Origin: Prochlorococcus sp. AG-347-M18
GTDB taxonomy: Bacteria > Cyanobacteriota > Cyanobacteriia > PCC-6307 > Cyanobiaceae
Assembly (NCBI GenBank): GCA_003281165.1
Contig: QCCT01000004.1
Coordinates: forward strand, 45,943 to 109,942
Direction: 5' to 3'
DNA: 64,000 nt
The notes under the pieces were generated by a model. It was not told the DNA's origin and made no database searches. It saw nothing but the letters and a program-made list of their open reading frames with translations. A program made the position numbers and the translations under genes. Of this stretch, positions 1 through 20,206 are shown in pieces (the stretch's first letter is position 1; every line of letters begins with the position of its first letter).

Positions 1-500
1 GCCTTTTCAATAAGTGAAGATTTTCCATGGGTTGAAAATCCAATAGATCCAATTAAATTTTCTTTTTGAAAATTCCTCAAAATATCAATGCAACCTCCAT
101 CTCGAATAGCCTGATGTAAATGTTCAGCAGTATTAATACCATGTATTGCTAACAAATCAATTTTTTTAACTTTCAATTTTTCAATACTAGATAATACATC
201 TCGCTCAAAAGTTTCCGGATCGCTATTTGGTGGAATCTTTGTTTGGATTATATTTGGGATTTTCTTAGTATTCTTAAAACACATTCCTAATTGCACCTCA
301 GAAGTTCCATAGTACTTGGCAGTTTCTACATGACTTAAACCATATTGTGTTGCAAGATCTAATATATTTTCTACTTTATTTTGCTCTTCGTATGAAACCT
401 CAGAAAAATCTAATTGATCCCAACTTTTTTGAAATCTCATACCACCTAAAGATAAAACAGGAATCTTCAGATTGGTTCTACCAAATCTACGATATTTCAT
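1..500 (-). CDS. Aldo/keto reductase family protein (3' partial, runs off window start)
   Basis: Minus-strand reading from ATG at 500 gives MKYRRFGRTNLKIPVLSLGGMRFQKSWDQ...LGLSHVETAKYYGTSEVQLG..., typical AKR N-terminus; open to the window edge. Confidence 0.8.
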   Translation of the reverse strand, partial: MKYRRFGRTNLKIPVLSLGGMRFQKSWDQLDFSEVSYEEQNKVENILDLATQYGLSHVETAKYYGTSEVQLGMCFKNTKKIPNIIQTKIPPNSDPETFERDVLSSIEKLKVKKIDLLAIHGINTAEHLHQAIRDGGCIDILRNFQKENLIGSIGFSTHGKSSLIEK

Positions 501-510
501 CTTTTTGATA

Positions 511-870
511 TTAGTGCTTATTCATTCTCGGTGGCTTTCCAAATGTTTGAAACATATCCCTATCGAGACTATCCTCTAAATCATCCAATTCTTCAAATTT
601 GACCCAATGAATACAATCAACAGGGCATGTATCTATTGCTTCTTGTATGACATCAGAACTATCTCCATCTTGCCTGATAGCTCGACTTCTACCATGAAAT
701 TCATCAACAGTGAAAGTGTTCGAAGCGACGTGAACACAGTACTGACAACCAATACACTTAGCTTCATCAACCCATACAGCTTTTTCTGCTAACTGACCCC
801 CTAAAACGGGCTCATAGCCTGTAATCTCAATATTTTCTTCAGTATTATGAAATGGATCCGTAAAATCCAT
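511..870 (-). CDS. Ferredoxin, 4Fe-4S type
   Basis: ORF with CIGCQYC ... CPVDC cysteine motif. Confidence 0.85.
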   Translation of the reverse strand: MDFTDPFHNTEENIEITGYEPVLGGQLAEKAVWVDEAKCIGCQYCVHVASNTFTVDEFHGRSRAIRQDGDSSDVIQEAIDTCPVDCIHWVKFEELDDLEDSLDRDMFQTFGKPPRMNKH

Positions 871-879
871 ATCTTGAAG

Positions 880-1272
880 TTAGTTTTCCCACTTGGTTAA
901 GACCAATTCAATAGAACCATCATTTTTATTTTTTTGCTCTACGATTTGATATCCATCTTCTTGCGTTTTAGAGATGATTGTTTGGTAAGCATACATTTGT
1001 GTAACTTTTGAGATGAATCTTTCTACTGGAATTTCAAATTTCCATAGATCAAGGTCAGTAACTAGTTCATATGCATTAGAATTTTTATCCCATTTAAATC
1101 CAACTTGGGTATCACCCGGTAATTGCATGCTTATATCAACGGCTGTGAATTGACCTTTATATCCTTTTACAAACTTTTCTTCTTGATTAATACTATAACC
1201 GAAATGATTTAAAGCCTTAATTAGAGGCTCTGCTTCTTTAAGCTGGGTTTTAATCGTACTAAAATGTGACAT
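880..1272 (-). CDS. ycf35: Ycf35 / DUF1257 family protein
   Basis: MSHFSTIKTQLKEAEPLIKALNHFGY...; recognised family pattern. Confidence 0.8.
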   Translation of the reverse strand: MSHFSTIKTQLKEAEPLIKALNHFGYSINQEEKFVKGYKGQFTAVDISMQLPGDTQVGFKWDKNSNAYELVTDLDLWKFEIPVERFISKVTQMYAYQTIISKTQEDGYQIVEQKNKNDGSIELVLTKWEN

Positions 1273-1483
1273 TAGATTCGTTATTTAATTGTGTTAAGTT
1301 TTCACTTTGATTAGAGATGAAAGCATCAGATGTTTTATTCTTAACTGTTACTTTACCGAGAGCGTCTTCGAGATTTTTTGTAGCTTCATTGCATGAATTA
1401 CCAGTAAATCCCTCGACAGTCTCTTCAACTCTTCCGTCTTGATGAATTTTGAATCTCAATGTTTTTTGAGGCATTAAATTCAA
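1259..1483 (-). CDS. DUF2997-like small protein
   Basis: TLRFKIHQDGRVEETVEGFTGNSCNEATKNLEDALGKV; overlaps ycf35 start by 14 bp; true start may be the second Met. Confidence 0.7.
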   Translation of the reverse strand: MNLMPQKTLRFKIHQDGRVEETVEGFTGNSCNEATKNLEDALGKVTVKNKTSDAFISNQSENLTQLNNESNVTF

Positions 1484-1622
1484 GTACTGAGTAGTTTTAC
1501 TTTATATAGAATAACGAAATTTTTTTGTTTCAGTTGGTACAAGTTAATTAATTTTAATTTTTATATTGAATATCTGATAAATTAATTTTTTTGATAGCGT
1601 TCTAATAAAAAAATTAAGGTAT

Positions 1623-2396
1623 TTAATTATAAAAACCTTGCATACCCATTGAATCAAGAGCAGTTTTTGCTTCTTCCATAACAGATGGCTCTTTATCGAA
1701 AAGAGCTATCTTTGTACATTCATCAACGAAACTTTCTTGCAATGTAGTACTTAATTTTTCGTATAATCTACATAATGACCATATGCAATTACTTCTTACA
1801 CCTGATTCATTGTCTATTTTTAAACTTATTAAAAGCTGTTCTGCTGCCAATTGAGCGTTCTCTATAGAAACATTTCCAATTTCAGCTAAAGAACTCGAGG
1901 ACCATAACCTTACTGCAGCAACATCATTCTTCAAAGCATTTATTAATGGCTTTAAAACAATTTTGTTTTCATAGTTAGCTAGACTCCATGCAGTCGCTCT
2001 TCTGACATAAGCGTTATCATCAGTCTTCAAAAGACTGACAAGTTTCTGAACTGCGCTAGGAAATGGATTTCGACCTAAAGCATATACCGCACTCATTCTC
2101 TCAACAGGACAAGGTTGGTCTAGTAAGGGTAACAAAAGTGGAAAAGATCTTTGATCTCGATATTCGCAAAATATTCTTAGGCCCTGTATTCTTTCTTCTC
2201 TATTGCCCTCTAGCATTTTCAAAGCTTCATTGCACTCTTGAGTTATATTTAAACCTTTGGAAAAAGCATCCTCATCGATTTGTTCTAAAGGATCCATTTC
2301 AATCTCTAAAGCCAATTCTTTGGCTAAAACATCTGGATCAACTGCTATTTCAGCTAAGCTATCTTTATTAGGATCCTTATTTTTTGTCATTTTCAA
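1623..2396 (-). CDS. HEAT-repeat / PBS-lyase-like repeat protein
   Basis: Repeated LLPLLDQ..VRRATAWSLANY..., VRLWSSSSLAEIG helical repeats. Confidence 0.75.
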   Translation of the reverse strand: MKMTKNKDPNKDSLAEIAVDPDVLAKELALEIEMDPLEQIDEDAFSKGLNITQECNEALKMLEGNREERIQGLRIFCEYRDQRSFPLLLPLLDQPCPVERMSAVYALGRNPFPSAVQKLVSLLKTDDNAYVRRATAWSLANYENKIVLKPLINALKNDVAAVRLWSSSSLAEIGNVSIENAQLAAEQLLISLKIDNESGVRSNCIWSLCRLYEKLSTTLQESFVDECTKIALFDKEPSVMEEAKTALDSMGMQGFYN

Positions 2397-2406
2397 AAAC
2401 TAAAAA

Positions 2407-2532
2407 CTAATTCATCGGAGCAGGCGACATCATATCTCCTGGCAACCAAATTCTTGCACTAACTGCAAAAAAGGCAATCCCAAAAAGTGCAACTATAGCG
2501 AATGGTAAAATTTTCGTCTTAATAAAACCCAA
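2407..2532 (-). CDS. 41-aa predicted single-span membrane peptide (TTG start), not in ORF track
   Basis: Minus-strand reading: MGFIKTKILPFAIVALFGIAFFAVSARIWLPGDMMSPAPMN*. Confidence 0.55.
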   Translation of the reverse strand: MGFIKTKILPFAIVALFGIAFFAVSARIWLPGDMMSPAPMN

Positions 2533-2601
2533 AGATTCTCAGTTAATTAAAACAATAATAACCTGTCTAAGATACTTTTAAAAAACTTTGCTTAGATAAT
2601 A

Positions 2602-3660
<1,059 letters not shown>

Positions 3661-3677
3661 TTAACTGAAAGCTAATT

Positions 3678-3833
<156 letters not shown>

Positions 3834-3881
3834 TTACAAATTAAAAAATTCATTCTAGTCACTAAAAATGATAATGGATAA

Positions 3882-8009
<4,128 letters not shown>

Positions 8010-8022
8010 TTAAAGATTACAT

Positions 8023-9936
<1,914 letters not shown>

Positions 9937-9957
9937 TTAGAAGTTTTTAATAGGTAT

Positions 9958-12900
9958 TTAATCTTCCTCATATTCAGAGGTTCCTAGTGATTCGTAGGTC
10001 GGCCTAGATGGAGTATTCCTTCTCGGATTGATATCTTGCATTAAATCTACTTCTTTCCCTTCATCTGTATAAACCCCAATATCTAGACCTAAAGATTGTA
10101 ATTCTCTCATTAGAACTTTAAATGATTCAGGAGTACCGGGCCTAGGGATTGGTTTACCCTTAACAATTGCATTAAGAGCTTCATTTCTTCCTTGCATATC
10201 ATCAGATTTAACTGTTAATAATTCTTGAAGAGTGTATGCTGCTCCATAAGCTTCAAGAGCCCAAACTTCCATTTCTCCAAGCCTTTGTCCACCTTGCTGA
10301 GCTTTACCTCCCAATGGTTGTTGAGTAACCAAAGAGTAAGGACCGGTTGACCTGGCATGAATTTTGTCATCCACTAAGTGTACTAACTTAAGGAAATGAG
10401 AATATCCAACCGCCACTGGCTGATCAAAAGGTTCCCCAGTTCTACCATCCTTTAGTAATAATTTTCCAGGATCATCAGGATTATAAACCCATGCTTTACC
10501 CGGCTGTTTTGAGGCTTCCTCTAAAAATGCTTGAACAGTTTGATGCGATTTTTCAGCCCCATACATTTCATCAAATGGGACAACTTTTACCCTACAATTT
10601 AAGTTGGAGGCTGCCCAACCCATTAATAATTCAAAAACTTGACCTACATTCATCCTACTTGGCACTCCTAAAGGATTAAGAACTATATCTACAGGGGTTC
10701 CATCTGGTAAATAAGGCATATCTTCTCTTGGCAAAATTCTACTAATAATACCTTTATTGCCGTGTCTTCCGGCCATTTTATCTCCTACCTGGATTTTTCT
10801 TCTCTGAGCCACATAAACTCTAACAACCATATTTGCCCCTGGAGGTAACTCATCTCCTTGTTCTCTGGTATAGATGCGAACATCCAAAACCCTCCCTTTT
10901 TCTGTCTTAGGAACACGAAGGGAATTGTCTCTAACATCTCGAGCCTTTTCTCCGAAAATAGCTCTTAACAGTTTTTCTTCAGGTGGTTGATCTGATTCCC
11001 CTTTTGGGGTAACTTTTCCTACCAAGATATCTCCACTCTCGACAAAAGCACCAATCCTGATAATTCCCATTTCATCAAGATTATTTAAGCTTTCTTCTGA
11101 AATATTGGGAATCTCTCTTGTAATTTCTTCAGGTCCTAATTTTGTTTGTCTTGCCTCAATTTCATATTTTTCGATATGTACCGATGTATATAAATCATCA
11201 GTTACCATTCTCTCACTAACAAGAATAGCATCTTCATAGTTGTAGCCCTCCCATGGCATATATGCAATTAGGACATTCTGGCCTAGTGCTATTTCCCCTC
11301 CTTCACATGCAGATCCATCTGCTAACACTTGGCCAGATATAACTTGATCTCCAATTTTTACGATAGGTCTTTGATTTAGACAAGTATCTTGGTTTGATCT
11401 TTGATATTTTTGAAGATAATGAAAATGTTCATTACCATCTTTGTCCTTAACAACAATCTCATTAGCGTCTACATAAGATACAGTTCCATTAACTTTTGTT
11501 ATGGGAACCATCCCAGAATCTCTAGCAACTTGAGATTCTAAACCTGTTCCAACTAAAGGGCGTTCTGGCCTGAGCAATGGAACAGCTTGGCGTTGCATAT
11601 TAGATCCCATCAAAGCTCTATTTGCATCATCATGTTCCAAGAAAGGAATGAGTGAAGTCGCAACTGAAATTACTTGAACTGGGGAAAGTTGAACATAATC
11701 AACTTGATGAGGAGGTACTTTTTCAAAATCTTGTCTATATCTTACAGGTATTAGATTTGCGAGTATATTTCCTTTCTTATCAGTTGCAACATCTCCAGGA
11801 GCAACCCTGCACTCATCCTCTAAATCAGCAGAAAGATAAATAGGATTACCCTCTTTATTAACTTTTCCATTATTAACTTCCCAAAAAGGAGTTTCAATAA
11901 AACCATACTCATTTACTCTTGCATGGGTAGCTAAAGAGTTGATAAGGCCAGCATTAGGGCCTTCAGGAGTTTCTATGGGACATAATCTTCCATAATGTGA
12001 AGGATGTATATCTCGTACAGCAAAGCCTGCTCTTTCTCTTGTTAAACCTCCAGGACCTAATGCTGAAATTCTCCTTTTGTGTGTTAACTCAGCTAAAGGA
12101 TTGGTTTGATCCATAAATTGGCTTAACTGACTTGAGCCAAAAAACTCCTTAATAGCGGCAACCAAAGGTTTTGGATTTACTAGTTGAGCAGGAGTAAGAG
12201 AATCAGTTTCGCCAACAGTCATTCTCTCTTTAATGATCCTCTCTAGACGGTTAAGTCCAACCCTAACTTGATTTTGAAGAAGTTCTCCTACAGATCTAAC
12301 CCTTCTATTACCTAAGTGGTCAATATCATCCAAACTCACACCACCAATATCTAATTCTAGGTTTATTAAATAATCAATTGTGGAAAGGACATCTTCATGA
12401 GTAAGTGTTCTTAAATCATCTGGCACTGTGAGCCTTAACTTTTTGTTTATTTTATATCTACCAACTCGCCCTAAATCGTATCTTTTGGGATCAAAAAATC
12501 TACTGTGTAGTAGCTGCTGTCCACCAGATACAGAAGGTGGTTCACCAGGACGTAGCTTCTTATAAAACTCAGGATGCCTAAGTTTATCGATCACATCATT
12601 ATCAGTAAGACCCATCGCTCTCATAAGAACATGAGCATTAATTTTTCTAGTTTTATCTACCCTTACATAGAGTAAATTATTTTTGTCAGTCTCAAATTTT
12701 AACCATGCACCTCTGTTAGGAATAACACTTGCGTTATATGTTCTTCGACCATTTTTATCCAGCTCATCTTTGAAATATACCCCAGGACTCCGAACAATTT
12801 GATTAACAATTACCCTTTCAGCACCATTAATAATGAAAGTTCCTCTTTCTGTCATTAACGGTAATTCCCCAATAAAAACCTCTTGTTCTTTAATTTCTCC

Positions 12901-13182
12901 AGTCTCTTTATTAATTAATCGGCAAGTAACATACATTTGTGAAGCAAATGTTGCATCTCTTCTTTTAGCCTCCTCAACATCATGCCTAGGTCTTTTTAGC
13001 CTGTACTCTTCACCAATAAAATGTAATTCTAATTTACCTGTGTAATCAGAAATGGGAGAAAAGTTTTGTAATTCTTCTATTAAACCCTTTTCCAAAAACC
13101 ACTTAAAACTTGCTCTTTGTACTTCAACTAAATCTGGTAGATAAGTACTTGTTTTTGCTACCTGTAAAGCGCTACTGCTCAT
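9958..13182 (-). CDS. rpoB: DNA-directed RNA polymerase subunit beta
   Basis: [31 protein letters not shown]. Confidence 0.98.
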   Translation of the reverse strand: MSSSALQVAKTSTYLPDLVEVQRASFKWFLEKGLIEELQNFSPISDYTGKLELHFIGEEYRLKRPRHDVEEAKRRDATFASQMYVTCRLINKETGEIKEQEVFIGELPLMTERGTFIINGAERVIVNQIVRSPGVYFKDELDKNGRRTYNASVIPNRGAWLKFETDKNNLLYVRVDKTRKINAHVLMRAMGLTDNDVIDKLRHPEFYKKLRPGEPPSVSGGQQLLHSRFFDPKRYDLGRVGRYKINKKLRLTVPDDLRTLTHEDVLSTIDYLINLELDIGGVSLDDIDHLGNRRVRSVGELLQNQVRVGLNRLERIIKERMTVGETDSLTPAQLVNPKPLVAAIKEFFGSSQLSQFMDQTNPLAELTHKRRISALGPGGLTRERAGFAVRDIHPSHYGRLCPIETPEGPNAGLINSLATHARVNEYGFIETPFWEVNNGKVNKEGNPIYLSADLEDECRVAPGDVATDKKGNILANLIPVRYRQDFEKVPPHQVDYVQLSPVQVISVATSLIPFLEHDDANRALMGSNMQRQAVPLLRPERPLVGTGLESQVARDSGMVPITKVNGTVSYVDANEIVVKDKDGNEHFHYLQKYQRSNQDTCLNQRPIVKIGDQVISGQVLADGSACEGGEIALGQNVLIAYMPWEGYNYEDAILVSERMVTDDLYTSVHIEKYEIEARQTKLGPEEITREIPNISEESLNNLDEMGIIRIGAFVESGDILVGKVTPKGESDQPPEEKLLRAIFGEKARDVRDNSLRVPKTEKGRVLDVRIYTREQGDELPPGANMVVRVYVAQRRKIQVGDKMAGRHGNKGIISRILPREDMPYLPDGTPVDIVLNPLGVPSRMNVGQVFELLMGWAASNLNCRVKVVPFDEMYGAEKSHQTVQAFLEEASKQPGKAWVYNPDDPGKLLLKDGRTGEPFDQPVAVGYSHFLKLVHLVDDKIHARSTGPYSLVTQQPLGGKAQQGGQRLGEMEVWALEAYGAAYTLQELLTVKSDDMQGRNEALNAIVKGKPIPRPGTPESFKVLMRELQSLGLDIGVYTDEGKEVDLMQDINPRRNTPSRPTYESLGTSEYEED

Positions 13183-13417
13183 CCAAGAAAACCTGCGATT
13201 ATGTGAGATTTACTATTTACTTTTAATCTACTCAAAAATTAGTTTTTAACTTTTTTTTAATTTCAAATCAATCATTAAATCTCGATTTCAACAAAAAAAT
13301 CGATTTAATAAGATAACAATAAGATTCAACTCAATGGTTAAAAATCAATGCATAAAAAAGTTAAAACAAAAAAATCAAGAAAATTGCCAGTAATTTTTTA
13401 TTTTAGCAGCTGTTGTG

Positions 13418-14212
13418 TCAACTTATCAAGTTAAATTTAAACAAATCTTCAGCATTCTTTGATGACTGTTTAGCGATAGTAAGTAAATCCGTAGATCTTA
13501 AATCTGCCATAAAATTGGCAACATTTTCAACAAATGCAGGCTCATTTCTTTTACCCCTGTGGGGAACAGGAGCTAGAAAGGGTGAATCTGTCTCAATTAA
13601 GTATTTATCATTTGGAACTATTTTGGCACACTCATGAATTGCATATGCTTTTGGGAAAGTTACTATTCCACTAAAACTTATATAAAAACCAAGATCCAAG
13701 AACTGCTTCATTTCTTTTGAGGTTCCAGTCCAGCAATGAAGTACACCTTTAGGACATTTCCCTATTTTTGATAGCTCATTACATATCTCGATCATTTCAT
13801 TTGCTGCATCTCTACAATGAATAATTACAGGTAATTCAAGTTCAAAAGCTAATTCCATTTGAGGAATTAAAGCATCAATTTGTTGAGTTTTATTTTCATT
13901 TTTAAAAAAATCTAGACCTAATTCACCAATGGCAACAACTCTTTTATCTTCTCGAGCTGATTTTTTTAAAATAGATTTCGAACTTAGTTCCCATTTTTTT
14001 GCTTCAAGAGGGTGCAAACCAACCGAATAGTAAATTTCATCAAATTCATGCGATATTTTTTTCAATTTAGGAATCTCTGTTAATTCACAACATGCATGAA
14101 CCAATTTTTTTACTCCTCTTGAACGTAACCTTAGAACAACATCATCAAGATCGTTCTCAAAATTTTCAAATATTAAATGACAATGAGAATCTATGAGTTG
14201 AATATCGCTCAT
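13418..14212 (-). CDS. tatD: TatD family hydrolase
   Basis: LIDSHCHL; AIGELGLDF; VIHCRDA; LIETDSPFLAP. Confidence 0.93.
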   Translation of the reverse strand: MSDIQLIDSHCHLIFENFENDLDDVVLRLRSRGVKKLVHACCELTEIPKLKKISHEFDEIYYSVGLHPLEAKKWELSSKSILKKSAREDKRVVAIGELGLDFFKNENKTQQIDALIPQMELAFELELPVIIHCRDAANEMIEICNELSKIGKCPKGVLHCWTGTSKEMKQFLDLGFYISFSGIVTFPKAYAIHECAKIVPNDKYLIETDSPFLAPVPHRGKRNEPAFVENVANFMADLRSTDLLTIAKQSSKNAEDLFKFNLIS

Positions 14213-14229
14213 AATTTTGAACGGGCTTT

Positions 14230-14523
14230 TTACTTCGTAGTAAATGTAGTTTTTACAAAATTGTTAATTTTTGATTTTCTGTTGGCTCCTGTATTCTTGT
14301 GAAGAACACTTTTTTTAACCGCTTTATCAATTAAACTAAAAGCTTTATTAAGACTTGTTTTCACTAAATTTTTATTTTCCTCATTAGGGTCTTTTTTATA
14401 TTTTTCGCAATTCTCTAAAGTTTTTTTAGTCAACGTTCTTACTGTGGATTTATATGACTTATTGATTAAACGATTTCTTTCCGCAATTTGTATTCTCTTT
14501 TTTGCTGATTTGTTATTGGCCAC
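14230..14523 (-). CDS. rpsT: Ribosomal protein bS20
   Basis: MANNKSAKKRIQIAERNRLINKSYKS. Confidence 0.95.
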   Translation of the reverse strand: MANNKSAKKRIQIAERNRLINKSYKSTVRTLTKKTLENCEKYKKDPNEENKNLVKTSLNKAFSLIDKAVKKSVLHKNTGANRKSKINNFVKTTFTTK

Positions 14524-14642
14524 AGAGGGTATAGAAATATAAGATTTTTATCATAACAAATAAAATGACTACTAATCAATCATATATAATTTATATAAGG
14601 CATTAAATTGGATTTAAGACCTTTCAATTTGAAATTTAGAAT

Positions 14643-15929
14643 ATGAAAATTATAAAGAATAAAAAAGATGCAGTTCAAGAATTAAAAAGGATTTCTACTC
14701 GAACTAATTCGGAAAATAATAGCGAGATAAGTGCAATTGTCGAAAATATTCTTCAAGAGGTGAAAAATTATGGAGATATTGCAATTGAAAAATACACCAA
14801 AAAATTTGATGGTTTCAATCCTAACCCTATGCATGTTGATTCAGATCAGTTAAAGGATGCATGGAATGAAATTGATGACAATTTAAAGCGCTCACTTGAG
14901 GTGGCCCATAAAAGAATCAAAAGATTCCATGAAAAAGAAATACCACCATCTTTTACTATTAGAGGTGAACATGGTGATACAGTCCAAAGAAAATGGAGAC
15001 CTGTTAAAAATGCAGGTATCTATATTCCTGGTGGTAGAGCTGCTTATCCAAGTACTGTTTTAATGAATGCAGTACCTGCAAAAGTGGCAGGAGTAGCAGA
15101 AATTGTAATGGTATCTCCTGGAAATAAAGAAGGTAAGATAAATAAAACTGTTTTAGCAGCAGCTCACTTATCAGGGATCAATAAAGTTTTTAGAATTGGA
15201 GGAGCTCAAGCAATTGGTGCTTTGGCATTTGGCACAAATCAAATCAATAAAGTTGATGTTATTACAGGTCCAGGGAATATATATGTGACTACCGCAAAAA
15301 AGTTAATCTATGGCTCCACAGGAATTGATTCTTTAGCTGGACCAAGTGAAATATTAATCATTGCTGATGAAACAGCTCAAAGCAGCCACATAGCATCTGA
15401 TCTGCTAGCGCAGGCAGAACATGATCCTCTGGCCTCATCAATACTTCTGACTACGTCAAAAAACCAAGCAAAAGAAGTTTTAGATGAACTTTATAAAAAA
15501 ATAGATGATCATCCAAGAAAAGAAATTTGCATGCAATCAATAAAAAATTGGGGATTAATTGTTATTTGCGATAATTATGAATCCTGTATCGAACTAAGTA
15601 ATAACTTTGCTCCAGAACATTTGGAAATTTTAGCTTTAAATTCAAATAGGATCCTTGAAGGTATAGAGAATGCAGGAGCAATTTTTTTAGGCAAATGGAC
15701 TCCTGAAGCTGTGGGAGATTATCTGGCTGGGCCTAATCATACATTACCAACATCAGGAAATTCTAGATTTAGCGGTTCTTTAGGAGTTGAAACTTTTATG
15801 AAAAATACTTCAATAATTGAATTTAATGAAGAAAGTTTAAAAATTAACTCTCTTGATATTATTAATCTTGCCAAAAGTGAGGGATTACATAGTCACGCTA
15901 ATTCAGTACAAATAAGATTTGAAGATTAG
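14643..15929 (+). CDS. hisD: Histidinol dehydrogenase
   Basis: [33 protein letters not shown]. Confidence 0.96.
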   Translation: MKIIKNKKDAVQELKRISTRTNSENNSEISAIVENILQEVKNYGDIAIEKYTKKFDGFNPNPMHVDSDQLKDAWNEIDDNLKRSLEVAHKRIKRFHEKEIPPSFTIRGEHGDTVQRKWRPVKNAGIYIPGGRAAYPSTVLMNAVPAKVAGVAEIVMVSPGNKEGKINKTVLAAAHLSGINKVFRIGGAQAIGALAFGTNQINKVDVITGPGNIYVTTAKKLIYGSTGIDSLAGPSEILIIADETAQSSHIASDLLAQAEHDPLASSILLTTSKNQAKEVLDELYKKIDDHPRKEICMQSIKNWGLIVICDNYESCIELSNNFAPEHLEILALNSNRILEGIENAGAIFLGKWTPEAVGDYLAGPNHTLPTSGNSRFSGSLGVETFMKNTSIIEFNEESLKINSLDIINLAKSEGLHSHANSVQIRFED

Positions 15930-16639
15930 CCAACTTTTAGAGGAGAATAAACTATCGGGGAACTGTTTTCAATTTTACCAACCAATACTTTGTCAGTAAG
16001 ATCAACGAAGAGTCCATTTTCTAATACCCCTGGAATATTATTAATACTCATTTCAATGTCTTTTGGATTCTTAATACCATCCTTAAACAATACATCTAGA
16101 ACTAGGTTTCCTTGGTCAGTAACAACAGGGCCAGCTTTTTTTTTCGCCATTCTTAAAGTAGAAATACCATTCATTTCTGAAATAACTTCCTGAACTTGTT
16201 TCCAAGCATTTGGAAGAACCTCTACAGGTAATGGAAAAGATTGATTTAAGTTTTGTACGAGTTTAGTTTCGTCAACAACAATCAATAATCTATTAGATTT
16301 ATGTGCCACTAATTTTTCTCTAACATGGCATGCTCCTCCTCCTTTAATTAGTTGAAATCCAGGATCAACTTCATCTGCTCCATCAATAGCTAAATCAATT
16401 TGAGAAACAGAAGCTAAATCAATAAGGGGGATATCCAGTTCGAGCGCTAAAACTTCTGATTGAAAGGAAGTTGCAACACCTCTTATATTTTTCAGTTTTC
16501 CAGAACGAATTACATCAGCTAGGCTTTTTATCATAAGCGCAGCTGTAGATCCAGATCCTAATCCGATAATCATGTCACTCTTTACTTCCTTAATTGCCGC
16601 TTCAGCAACAATTTGCTTCATTTGAGTCTGTGAATCCAA
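15926..16639 (-). CDS. rpiA: Ribose-5-phosphate isomerase A
   Basis: [31 protein letters not shown]. Confidence 0.95.
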   Translation of the reverse strand: MDSQTQMKQIVAEAAIKEVKSDMIIGLGSGSTAALMIKSLADVIRSGKLKNIRGVATSFQSEVLALELDIPLIDLASVSQIDLAIDGADEVDPGFQLIKGGGACHVREKLVAHKSNRLLIVVDETKLVQNLNQSFPLPVEVLPNAWKQVQEVISEMNGISTLRMAKKKAGPVVTDQGNLVLDVLFKDGIKNPKDIEMSINNIPGVLENGLFVDLTDKVLVGKIENSSPIVYSPLKVG

Positions 16640-16685
16640 AATCTCTTTTTATATGTTTATAGATTATTAAATTTCAATGGGTGAT

Positions 16686-17915
<1,230 letters not shown>

Positions 17916-17974
17916 TTATAGAAAAAACTTTTTTATGTGTGAAAATCAATTTGAATCAGAATTAATAAATAAAT

Positions 17975-18442
17975 TTGAACAAGGAAAAAAAAAATAGCCT
18001 TGAAGGGCTATTAGGAAAAGTTGCCAATGCATTGGGTTTTGAAATCCACAGTTTAATTTTACAAACTGCCAGAAAACCAATTGTCATAGAAATTATTATA
18101 AAAAAAATTAATGGTGAGGATATTTCATTAGATGATTGTGCACTATTTAATGCACCAGCATCTGAAGAAATAGATAATTCAAATCTTTTAAATTGTTCAT
18201 ATGTGTTAGAAATTAGTAGTCAAGGGGTCAGTGATGAATTAACCTCAGAAAGAGACTTCAAAACTTTTAAGGGTTTTCCAGTTAATGTTCAGTTAAACCA
18301 AAAGAATTCAAAAATAAAATTTCTAAACGGTTTACTTTATGAAAAGTCTAAAGATTATTTAGCCATTAACATAAAAGGTAAGATAAAAAAAATCCCTTTT
18401 GATGAAGTACTAAAGATTAATCTTTGTACATTAAAAGATTAA
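17975..18442 (+). CDS. rimP: Ribosome maturation factor RimP (TTG start)
   Basis: [38 protein letters not shown]; upstream of nusA. Confidence 0.88.
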   Translation: MNKEKKNSLEGLLGKVANALGFEIHSLILQTARKPIVIEIIIKKINGEDISLDDCALFNAPASEEIDNSNLLNCSYVLEISSQGVSDELTSERDFKTFKGFPVNVQLNQKNSKIKFLNGLLYEKSKDYLAINIKGKIKKIPFDEVLKINLCTLKD

Positions 18443-18477
18443 TTATTTTCAACCATTATTCAATTTTCCCATCATAG

Positions 18478-19881
18478 ATGGCATTAGTTATTCTCCCAGG
18501 TTTAAACGATCTCATTGAAGACATTAGTGAGGAAAAAAAGTTACCTCCTAATATCGTGGAAGTAGCCTTACGCGAAGCTCTATTAAAAGGATACGAAAAA
18601 TATAGAAAAACTTTTTACATTGGAGTTGATGAAGATCCCTTTGATGAAGAATATTTTAGTAATTTTGATGTCGGACTAGATCTTGATGAAGAAGGTTACA
18701 GAATATTATCAAGTAAGATAATTGTTGAAGAAGTCGAAAGCGAAGATCATCAAATATCTCTAGCAGAAGTTAAACAAGTAGCTGATGATGCTCAAATAGG
18801 TGACACAGTTGTTTTAGACGTTACTCCAGAAAAGGAGGATTTTGGGCGAATGGCCGCTTCAACAACAAAGCAAGTTTTAGCCCAAAAATTAAGAGATCAA
18901 CAAAGAAAAATGATCCAGGAAGAATTTGCTGATTTGGAAGATCCTGTTTTAACTGCAAGAGTTATAAGATTTGAAAGACAATCAGTCATTATGGGAGTTA
19001 GTTCTGGCATTGGCAGACCTGAAGTTGAGGCCGAACTTCCAAAGAGAGATCAATTACCAAATGATAATTACAGAGCAAATGCGACTTTCAAAGTATTTTT
19101 AAAAGAAGTTAGCGAAATAGCGAGAAAAGGACCACAGCTTTTTGTAAGTAGAGCAAATGCTGGATTAGTGGTTTATTTATTTGAAAATGAAGTGCCGGAA
19201 ATTCAAGAAGGCACAGTAAAAATTGTTGCTGTTTCAAGAGAAGCAAACCCTCCATCAAGAGGTGTTGGGCCAAGAACTAAAGTAGCAGTTGATAGCGTCG
19301 AACAAGAAGTTGATCCAGTAGGTGCCTGCATTGGAGCTAGAGGAGCGAGAATTCAACAAGTAGTTAATGAATTAAGAGGAGAAAAAATTGATGTTATTAA
19401 ATGGTCATCTGATCCGATACAATACATTCTAAACTCTTTAAGTCCAGCGAAAGTCGATCTAGTAAGACTGGTTGACCCAGAAGGGCAACACGCGCATGTA
19501 CTAGTTCCTCCTGATCAACTAAGTCTTGCAATTGGTAGAGAAGGTCAAAATGTAAGACTTGCAGCTAGATTAACTGGTTGGAAGATTGATGTCAAAAACT
19601 CACATGAATACGACCAGAAAGCAGAAGATGCTGCAGTCTCTGAGTTAATCATTCAAAGAGAAGATGAAGAGAATCTCCAGAAAGAAGCAGAGCTAAGATT
19701 AGAAGCAGAACAAGCTGAGCGTGCTGCAGAAGATGCAAGATTAAGAGAACTTTATCCCCTTCCAGAAGATGATCAAGAATATGGAAATGAAGAATATGAA
19801 GCAGAAGTCTTCTCAGATCATGATCAATTGGAGACTGTTCAAGATAGTGAAATATCCACCAAAGAGGAAAGAAAGAGGTGA
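18478..19881 (+). CDS. nusA: Transcription termination/antitermination factor NusA
   Basis: S1/KH motifs: VGACIGARGARIQQVVNELRGEKIDVIKW; LAIGREGQNVRLAARLTGWKIDVK. Confidence 0.97.
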   Translation: MALVILPGLNDLIEDISEEKKLPPNIVEVALREALLKGYEKYRKTFYIGVDEDPFDEEYFSNFDVGLDLDEEGYRILSSKIIVEEVESEDHQISLAEVKQVADDAQIGDTVVLDVTPEKEDFGRMAASTTKQVLAQKLRDQQRKMIQEEFADLEDPVLTARVIRFERQSVIMGVSSGIGRPEVEAELPKRDQLPNDNYRANATFKVFLKEVSEIARKGPQLFVSRANAGLVVYLFENEVPEIQEGTVKIVAVSREANPPSRGVGPRTKVAVDSVEQEVDPVGACIGARGARIQQVVNELRGEKIDVIKWSSDPIQYILNSLSPAKVDLVRLVDPEGQHAHVLVPPDQLSLAIGREGQNVRLAARLTGWKIDVKNSHEYDQKAEDAAVSELIIQREDEENLQKEAELRLEAEQAERAAEDARLRELYPLPEDDQEYGNEEYEAEVFSDHDQLETVQDSEISTKEERKR

Positions 19882-20159
19882 TTCAAAAAAAACCTATTTT
19901 GCGTATATGTATTTCATGTAGAAAAACATACGATAGGAAAAATCTTTTAAAGATTACGAAAGATCATAAGCGAGGAATCATGTTGCATAAGGGAATGGGG
20001 CGATCAGCTTACATTTGCCAGTCAAAGAATTGTTACTCAGATTCCAAGATCAAAAAAAAGCTTCAGAAAGCTTTAAAAACATTTTTAAATCCTGAATTTA
20101 TTGAAATGTTTGAAAAAGAAATTACGAGCTTCAATAACAATCCCATTAAGGGAATATAA
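19878..20159 (+). CDS. ylxR: YlxR-family RNA-binding protein (DUF448)
   Basis: RICISCRKTYDRKNLLKI; GMGRSAYIC; 4-bp overlap with nusA stop (GTG start). Confidence 0.85.
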   Translation: MIQKKPILRICISCRKTYDRKNLLKITKDHKRGIMLHKGMGRSAYICQSKNCYSDSKIKKKLQKALKTFLNPEFIEMFEKEITSFNNNPIKGI

Positions 20160-20206
20160 TTAAATTAAATTCTCTTCATTTTCAAAAAGAGTACAAATCA
20201 GATTAA

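Noticed and set aside
13413-13637. 74-aa plus ORF antisense to tatD
   Set aside because: Lies almost wholly within tatD on the opposite strand; no recognisable domain.
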